A DNA stretch of 43,628 nt, taken from an uncultured Lachnospiraceae bacterium. GTDB taxonomy: Bacteria; Bacillota; Clostridia; Lachnospirales; Lachnospiraceae. Of the stretch, positions 38,048 through 43,628 are shown one piece after another; within the stretch, counting starts at the first letter, position 1, and every line of letters begins with the position of its first letter. The position numbers and the translations under genes were made by a program. The notes under the pieces were generated by a model. It saw nothing but the letters and a program-made list of their open reading frames with translations. It made no database searches and had not been told where the DNA came from. The DNA is taken from positions 1 through 43,628 of the forward strand of contig CALZOU010000007.1 of the NCBI GenBank assembly GCA_945827805.1, written 5' to 3'.

Positions 38048-38186
38048 GCTGCAGTTTAGTGGTCTCTTCGTATGCAGGTAAACGCCGCGCGACTTTAACG
38101 AGCACGACTCCGAGACCTCAGGCTCGGAGCGAGCGCAGTAGGAGCCCGGAGTTTACCTGCATACGAAGAGGCCGCTGAACTGCAGC
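38048..38186. repeat. Long inverted repeat element E2 (36-bp arms, 67-bp structured tip)
   Basis: Arms 38048-38083 and 38151-38186 match at 33/36; tip includes CTCCGAG-acctcagg-CTCGGAG hairpin. Confidence 0.95.
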
Positions 38187-38203
38187 GGCCCCGTCCGTCA
38201 AGA

Positions 38204-39145
38204 TCATTCATTTTTCGGCGTATCTACGTTGACAATTTCCTTAAGTGAAGTGGCTAATCCTGCCAGCCCCTGGAGATCGGAGGGAACCACGATCTTGGTG
38301 GCTCTGCCCTGGGCCAGCTGACCGAGAGCTTCGAGACTCTTCATGGTCAGTACTGCCTGGTCGGCTCCGGCCTCTTTGATCAGGCGGATACCTTCGGCAT
38401 TGGCCTGCTGAACCTTCAGGATGGCTTCCGCTTCACCTTCTGCCTCGCGGATCATCTTTTCTTTCTGAGCCTCAGCTCTGAGAATAGCCGCCTGCTTTTC
38501 AGCCTCGGCATCAAGGATCGCGGATTCTTTTTTACCTTCGGCTACAAGTACGGTGGATTTCTTCTCACCTTCGGCGATCAGGATAGCCTCACGGCGTTCA
38601 CGCTCGGCTTTCATCTGTTTCTCCATGGCTTCCTGAATAGCCGCCGGAGGCATAATGTTCTTTAACTCTACACGATTAACCTTGATGCCCCAGGGATCGG
38701 TAGCCATATCCAGTGCGGAACGCATCTTGGTATTGATGATCTCACGGGAAGTCAGGGTCTCATCCAGCTCCATATCACCAATGATGTTACGAAGGGTGGT
38801 GGCTGTCAGATTCTCGATAGCCATGATTGGATTCTCTACACCGTAGGAGAAAAGCTTCGGATCAGTGATCTGGAAGAACACGACCGTATCGATTCTCATG
38901 GTAACGTTATCTTTTGTGATTACGGGCTGGGGCGGGAAATCCACTACCTGCTCTTTTAAGTTGACTTTCTTTGCCACACGCTCAATGATCGGCACCTTGA
39001 AATGAAGTCCTGTGGACCAGGTTGCCTGATAAGCACCGAGGCGCTCCACAACAAATGCTCTTGCCTGAGGTACTACCTTCACACAGGAGGCCACTACCCA
39101 CAGAATGATCACTGCCAGCACTACTAATAAAATAAAGCCTTTCAT
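38204..39145 (-). CDS. SPFH/stomatin-prohibitin family protein (QmcA-like)
   Basis: RAFVVERLGAYQATWSTGLHFKVPIIERV...KVNRVELKNIMPPAAIQEAMEKQMKAERERREAIL. Confidence 0.93.
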   Translation of the reverse strand: MKGFILLVVLAVIILWVVASCVKVVPQARAFVVERLGAYQATWSTGLHFKVPIIERVAKKVNLKEQVVDFPPQPVITKDNVTMRIDTVVFFQITDPKLFSYGVENPIMAIENLTATTLRNIIGDMELDETLTSREIINTKMRSALDMATDPWGIKVNRVELKNIMPPAAIQEAMEKQMKAERERREAILIAEGEKKSTVLVAEGKKESAILDAEAEKQAAILRAEAQKEKMIREAEGEAEAILKVQQANAEGIRLIKEAGADQAVLTMKSLEALGQLAQGRATKIVVPSDLQGLAGLATSLKEIVNVDTPKNE

Positions 39146-39149
39146 ATAA

Positions 39150-39581
39150 TTACTCTCCTTTTTTTACAATAACTTTGACACCTTCAATACGAAGTATCCG
39201 CACGATACTGCCTTTTTCATACACGGCTGCGGAATCTTCTGCTCTCGCTGTCCATTCAATACCGTTAAGCATCACTTTTCCGGTGTTATCCCGGTTACTG
39301 ATGTTCTCACAGACCACTGTTTCCTGTCCGATAAGACTGTCTACATTGGTCTTTTCCTGCTTTTTGCATATGTACTTTTTCGCCACCGGCCTCGTACAGA
39401 CCAGAAGCAGTACAGATACCACCAGCCACAGGATCAGCTGTACATACAGATTGGCTCCGGCCAGCGCCGCGAAAAAAGCGACCAGCGCGCCTCCGGCAAA
39501 CCAGATCGTTGTCAGACCCAGGGTGAAGATCTCCACTGCCAGCAGTATGGCGAACAAGATCAGCCAGTAATATGCCTGCAT
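39150..39581 (-). CDS. NfeD family membrane protein
   Basis: MQAYYWLILFAILLAVEIFTLGLTTIWFAGGALVAFF; C-terminal OB-fold-like region; AAAGGAG before ATG 39581; partner of SPFH gene. Confidence 0.88.
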   Translation of the reverse strand: MQAYYWLILFAILLAVEIFTLGLTTIWFAGGALVAFFAALAGANLYVQLILWLVVSVLLLVCTRPVAKKYICKKQEKTNVDSLIGQETVVCENISNRDNTGKVMLNGIEWTARAEDSAAVYEKGSIVRILRIEGVKVIVKKGE

Positions 39582-39751
39582 GGGTAACTCCTTTCTTCGC
39601 CTATGCGACTTTGTATCCATCTTACAACACTTTGGGCTAAAACTCAATCGTATTGCCATGGATGCTTTGTATAAATAACAAAATCGTGTGCAGGATCGCC
39701 CGGGCCCAGAGATAAAACATGTGGTTTACGCTCACGCAGAATTCCTGAGTA

Positions 39752-39877
39752 TAAAAAAAGACTTTTGCCAGCTGTTTGACTGACAAAAGTCTTGCAATTT
39801 CATTGTGATCCGAATGCGTGTGCATTGTCCTGACGAACCACAAGCATATGTCTGTATGCCTGCTACTCTCTTTTGTT
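39752..39877 (-). ncRNA. Candidate small RNA, or 3' UTR/terminator of the hydrolase gene
   Basis: Minus strand TTGCGT (39908-39913) - 18 nt - TATACT (39884-39889); hairpins GCATA-cagaca-TATGC and AATGC-acac-GCATT; terminator AAGACTTTTG...CAAAAGTCTTTTTTT. Confidence 0.35.
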
Positions 39878-39948
39878 AAGAGCAGTATATATCAGATACT
39901 CCCCAAAACGCAATCTGATATTTCTTAAGATTTATGAAGTAAACTCCC

Positions 39949-40923
39949 CTAGAAGAAATACTGATTATCGATCTGTATTCCTTTCTTGCTGTGTCCGGCA
40001 CGGAAGGACATACAGTTTCCTACCGGGCTTTCTCCCTGAAGCGCAGCTATGGCCGCGTCATAGCAGGAGCTTGGTGCACCTTTTTTCAGGATTTTTGCAA
40101 ATTTTCCGCTTCCCACCGGAGAGAACTGCTTTTTCTGCTTAATAACAGCTTCCACATTGTCCGGGTAACGGCTGCTCTGTACACGGTTAACAACTACAGC
40201 CGCTACGGCCAGTTTTCCTTTGTAGCTCTCTCCACCGGCTTCACAGTATACGATGGCAGCCAGCATATCCAGCTCACTGTCACTGCAGTTGATCACATAC
40301 TTTCCGTTTTCCTTTTTAGAAGTATATGCGCTCTGCTGCTCGCTGTCTTCTTTCATATCGTCATAGGCTGTTTTTGTAATTGCTCCCTTTGGGGTGCTTT
40401 CTTTTACATAACTTCCAAGAACGTAACCATTCACACCATTACAGTGAACTTTGTACCAGCCATCCTCCAGATTTTTTAAGGAAAGCTCAGTTCCTTTCGG
40501 AACAGATGTAAGTCTGTCAGAAGCTGTGGTGGCTTCTTCACGGATGATCAGGGAACTGGCTGTTACTTTTCCTGTAGCGCCTACCGTCTTATTGTAAAGC
40601 TTTCTGGCTTCATCTTCGCTGACAAGATATTTTGTCAGAACATAACCGCTGATATCGCCGGATTTTACTTTTGTCCAGCTTCCAGCTGTACCTTCTACTG
40701 TAGCTGTACATCCCGGAAGCAGAACACCTACGATCTTGGATCCTGCATCCGCGCTCTTTCGAATATTTAAATAATCGTTAACATCGGCAGCCACCTTTTT
40801 TTCCCAGCTGATGCTGCCCATCAGTTTACTCTGTGTATCTGCAAGTACCGGATCTTTTGTCAGACTCAGTGCCGCGCAGAGGCCGCCGAGCAGGATAGCT
40901 GTTTTCTTAATTTTACGAAACAT
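39949..40923 (-). CDS. Cell-wall hydrolase (SleB/Hydrolase_2 type) with SH3b-like domains
   Basis: LDMLAAIVYCEAGGESYKGKLAVAAVVVNRVQSSRYPDNV; SH3 repeats (LNIRKSADAGSKIVGVLLPG; LIIREEATTASDRLTSV); signal peptide. Confidence 0.88.
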   Translation of the reverse strand: MFRKIKKTAILLGGLCAALSLTKDPVLADTQSKLMGSISWEKKVAADVNDYLNIRKSADAGSKIVGVLLPGCTATVEGTAGSWTKVKSGDISGYVLTKYLVSEDEARKLYNKTVGATGKVTASSLIIREEATTASDRLTSVPKGTELSLKNLEDGWYKVHCNGVNGYVLGSYVKESTPKGAITKTAYDDMKEDSEQQSAYTSKKENGKYVINCSDSELDMLAAIVYCEAGGESYKGKLAVAAVVVNRVQSSRYPDNVEAVIKQKKQFSPVGSGKFAKILKKGAPSSCYDAAIAALQGESPVGNCMSFRAGHSKKGIQIDNQYFF

Positions 40924-41090
40924 GGTTCCTCCTGTTAATTTTTTGTTTTAATTGTTACATTTTTATTACGATTTGTTACGAATGGATTCTAACAGGCCTA
41001 TCTCGCTTTGTCAACACTTATTTATCGACTTTTTTTGATTTTTCCCCAAAATCACGTATTTTTGTGCACTTTTACCCCAAAAACGGGCAA

Positions 41091-41137
41091 AAAAAAGCCT
41101 TCATGCAAGGTTTTATCCCCACATGAAGGCCTTTTTA
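41091..41137. terminator. Bidirectional terminator
   Basis: AAAAAAGCCTTCATG...CATGAAGGCCTTTTT. Confidence 0.8.
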
Positions 41138-41144
41138 CACTACA

Positions 41145-42401
41145 TTATTCACTTCGAAGAGCATCGATAGGATTAAGATTTGCCGCTTTTCTTGCCGGCA
41201 GGAAACCAAAAATCAGACCGATGCACATGGAAAACAGCACTGCGATAATCATGGAAGGTATACTTAATCCGGTGGGTATACCCATGATTTTTGACAGCAG
41301 TTTGGCTGTAATGATACCGAAAATCACACCCAGTATACCACCGAGACTGGTCAGTACCGCAGCCTCTGTCAGAAACTGTCCCAGGATCATTCTCTTTCTG
41401 GCTCCGATGGCCTTTTTCAGACCAATCTCCTGGGTACGTTCTGTTACCGTCACCAGCATGATGTTCATGACACCAATACCACCTACCAGAAGAGAAATAC
41501 CGGCAATCCAGATCAGCTGCTGGTTTGTGGCATTACTCATGGACTGCAGCTGTTCCGCCTGTTTCAGAAGATCCTGGCTCTTGAAAATATACTGACTTTC
41601 ACTGGTCAGTCCCAGTCTCTCGTTTACTGCGTCTGCTACCGCCTTGCCCGCTTTTGTCATGGCATCCGTATTCACTGCCTTGACAGCCACATTCTGCACT
41701 TCATCAAATCGGTATACCATGGGCCAGACTGAACTGGTCACAAACATTTTTCCGCTGGAGTTATTGGCATAAGTATAATAATCCGACACACTGTTGATGT
41801 TCAGATTGACTGTTGTCTCCAGACTGACGATTCCCACTACGGTGAAGGGTTCTCCGCCAATCTCCACCACTTGTCCCAGGGGATTTTCACCGGGGAACAG
41901 TGATGAGGCTGCTGTATCGTCCAAAAGTACTACTTTACGAATTTTTTCATAATCGGACTTCAGAAATTTCCGGCCATTGGTCACCTGATACCTATACAGA
42001 TCAAAATAACTGTCATCCACGCCATAGATTCCTCCGGTAAAAGAAGTCTCCAGGCGATAAATACTGTTGTCGCTGTTTTCGCGGCTGTTATAAAAAGATA
42101 CTTTATCTACTGTATCAATAGCTTCCAGATCTTTCTTAAAATCGTCATCCAGGGGCAGAATGCCTTCCGGATTGCCGTTCCACTGCATATCGTATGCCCA
42201 TTCACCATCGTACAGACTGACAGTAACCACGTTATTGTTGGAACCGATCAGACTTTCCTTGATCATCTCACTGTTGCCGGTGATCGTGGAGACAATGGCA
42301 ATGATGGATGCGATACCTATAATAATACCCAGCATAGTCAGCATGGAGCGCATCTTATGACTCCATATGCCCTGCAGGGAAAGTTTAATATTTTCGCGCA
42401 T
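41145..42401 (-). CDS. MacB/FtsX-type ABC transporter permease
   Basis: MRSMLTMLGIIIGIASIIAIVS, LLVGGIGVMNIMLVTVTERTQEIGLKKAIGA. Confidence 0.93.
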   Translation of the reverse strand: MRENIKLSLQGIWSHKMRSMLTMLGIIIGIASIIAIVSTITGNSEMIKESLIGSNNNVVTVSLYDGEWAYDMQWNGNPEGILPLDDDFKKDLEAIDTVDKVSFYNSRENSDNSIYRLETSFTGGIYGVDDSYFDLYRYQVTNGRKFLKSDYEKIRKVVLLDDTAASSLFPGENPLGQVVEIGGEPFTVVGIVSLETTVNLNINSVSDYYTYANNSSGKMFVTSSVWPMVYRFDEVQNVAVKAVNTDAMTKAGKAVADAVNERLGLTSESQYIFKSQDLLKQAEQLQSMSNATNQQLIWIAGISLLVGGIGVMNIMLVTVTERTQEIGLKKAIGARKRMILGQFLTEAAVLTSLGGILGVIFGIITAKLLSKIMGIPTGLSIPSMIIAVLFSMCIGLIFGFLPARKAANLNPIDALRSE

Positions 42402-42413
42402 GGCCTTACCTCC

Positions 42414-43628
42414 TTAGCTGTACAATTCATCCATAGTAGCCTCCCTCGTGGAAGCCCCCTCTTTAACAGTTTTGCCGTACGGGAACGCAATCCATTCCGT
42501 ATCTCTGTTGAGTCCGGAAAGAATCTCTGTAGAACCGTAGGAAATGGTTCCCGTCTTAACCTGGCGTTTTTCCAGCTTATCGTTTTCTCCGCGTACGTAA
42601 ACGTAACTCTTGCTGCCTTCTGTAAGAATGAACATATTATCCATGTAAAAGCCTGATCCGCCGGATACACTTGTGTTATTTCGCTTTACAGATACCCATT
42701 CATTATCGGACAGATCCGCGTCCGCAGATACTACCACCGTAAAGGGATAATAAGATGTATTGGAAGACTGACCATAATAATATCCCTGATTCGTTACGGG
42801 CATATCGCCAATAACATCCACTGTACCTGTGTACATTCCACCGCTTTCATAGGACATAACCTGAACCTCTTCTCCGATCTGCAGGCTGTCACGGCTCAGT
42901 TCTCCGATTGTACACTGAATCTTATATCCGCCGGTACCTGTTACCTTGATCATAGGTGTACCGTCCGCCCGGGACTGATCCGCATCCTGTAATGTAGATA
43001 CACGACCGTCTACGGCAGCCAGCACCTGACCATTATCCAGTTCCCGTTTCATCTGCGCCAGCTCATTTTCAGCCATACGGATGCTCAGATCTGTTTCCTT
43101 GATCTTTTTCTTCATTTCCGCAATCTCTGCTGCCGTCAGCTTGGAGTCATCATAATAGCCTCCGCCGCCTCCCATGCCCGGATTCACGATGCCTGGATCT
43201 GCATTTGCCGGTTTATAGGTAAACGCAGAAGCGTCAAAGAAGGAAAACCCATAGCTTCCATCACTCTTTTTCGTAAATACCATACCGTTTTTAGACAGAA
43301 TCTCACCGGAAACTTTGTTGCCTTCTGTACTTACAAAAATCAGATAGTTTTTGCCATCTTTCAATTCCAATGCGTTCAGCAGTGTGTCGCTGATTTCAAA
43401 ATTCTCAGCGAGGATCACAAATTTCGGTGACTTCTCGGTTCCTTCGCCCTGTACTACGTAGTAGTTATTTACTACGTCATCAATTACGATGCTGCCGTTA
43501 GGATCCGGTTCTGTCGGAGCTGTCGGTTCTGTTGGCTCTGTCGGTTCTGTTGGCTCTGTCGGTTCTGTTGGAGCTGTCGGAGCTGTCGGTTCAACCGGCT
43601 CTGTCGGAGCTGTCGGTTCTGTCTGTTC
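42414..43628 (-). CDS. Periplasmic-adaptor/HlyD-like efflux subunit, 5' end outside window
   Basis: Frame stays open past the annotated start at 43418 (a GTG) to the window edge; adaptor features GRVSTLQDADQSRADGTPMIKV and beta-barrel region. Confidence 0.85.
   Translation of the reverse strand, partial: EQTEPTAPTEPVEPTAPTAPTEPTEPTEPTEPTEPTAPTEPDPNGSIVIDDVVNNYYVVQGEGTEKSPKFVILAENFEISDTLLNALELKDGKNYLIFVSTEGNKVSGEILSKNGMVFTKKSDGSYGFSFFDASAFTYKPANADPGIVNPGMGGGGGYYDDSKLTAAEIAEMKKKIKETDLSIRMAENELAQMKRELDNGQVLAAVDGRVSTLQDADQSRADGTPMIKVTGTGGYKIQCTIGELSRDSLQIGEEVQVMSYESGGMYTGTVDVIGDMPVTNQGYYYGQSSNTSYYPFTVVVSADADLSDNEWVSVKRNNTSVSGGSGFYMDNMFILTEGSKSYVYVRGENDKLEKRQVKTGTISYGSTEILSGLNRDTEWIAFPYGKTVKEGASTREATMDELYS
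43507..43628 (-). repeat. 9-bp coding tandem repeat, (T-E/A-P)n linker
   Basis: Minus strand ACAGAACCG/ACAGCTCCG units give TEPTAPTEPVEPTAPTAPTEPTEPTEPTEPTEPTAPTEP. Confidence 0.92.

Noticed and set aside
28288-38186. Retron or CRISPR-type system for the long inverted repeats
   Set aside because: No reverse transcriptase, cas or effector gene anywhere in the window
39637-39843. 68-aa minus-strand ORF MWFVRTMHTHSDHNE...
   Set aside because: Spans the strong terminator hairpin at 39757-39793; no RBS support
43507-43628. CRISPR-like short repeats
   Set aside because: Contiguous 9-bp in-frame coding repeats without spacers

Overview
Window from a Lachnospiraceae-like Firmicutes genome (inferred from gene content), mostly on the minus strand. 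Bases 1-50 are an Illumina Nextera i7 adapter, so this is a contig end. Core genes: tyrS with a T-box leader, clpB, lysS fused to an HD domain, greA, corA, kdpDE without kdpFABC, dusB, birA, argF, an MFS transporter, SPFH/NfeD, a cell-wall hydrolase, and a MacB-type permease with an adaptor protein. The main accessory locus is a four-gene operon (6.7-21.9 kb) encoding two giant exported Ig-like proteins (1897 and 2710 aa), a small membrane-anchored protein and a subtilisin-like lipoprotein. It is divergent from a GHKL/LytTR two-component system. Three items look most worth following up. (1) A compact type I toxin-antitoxin-like locus at 6278-6663 has a 34-aa hydrophobic peptide, 5'/3' long-distance complementarity and an antisense RNA with its own promoter. 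A second, toxin-less copy of the antisense RNA gene (25185-25306) sits directly in front of a transglutaminase-like gene. (2) Two long-hairpin elements (28288-28475 and 38048-38186) have near-perfect arms that differ between loci, but related tips and the same placement just after a stop codon. (3) Direct repeats resembling LytTR sites lie upstream of the giant-protein operon. All calls come from reading the sequence; no searches or folding programs were run.
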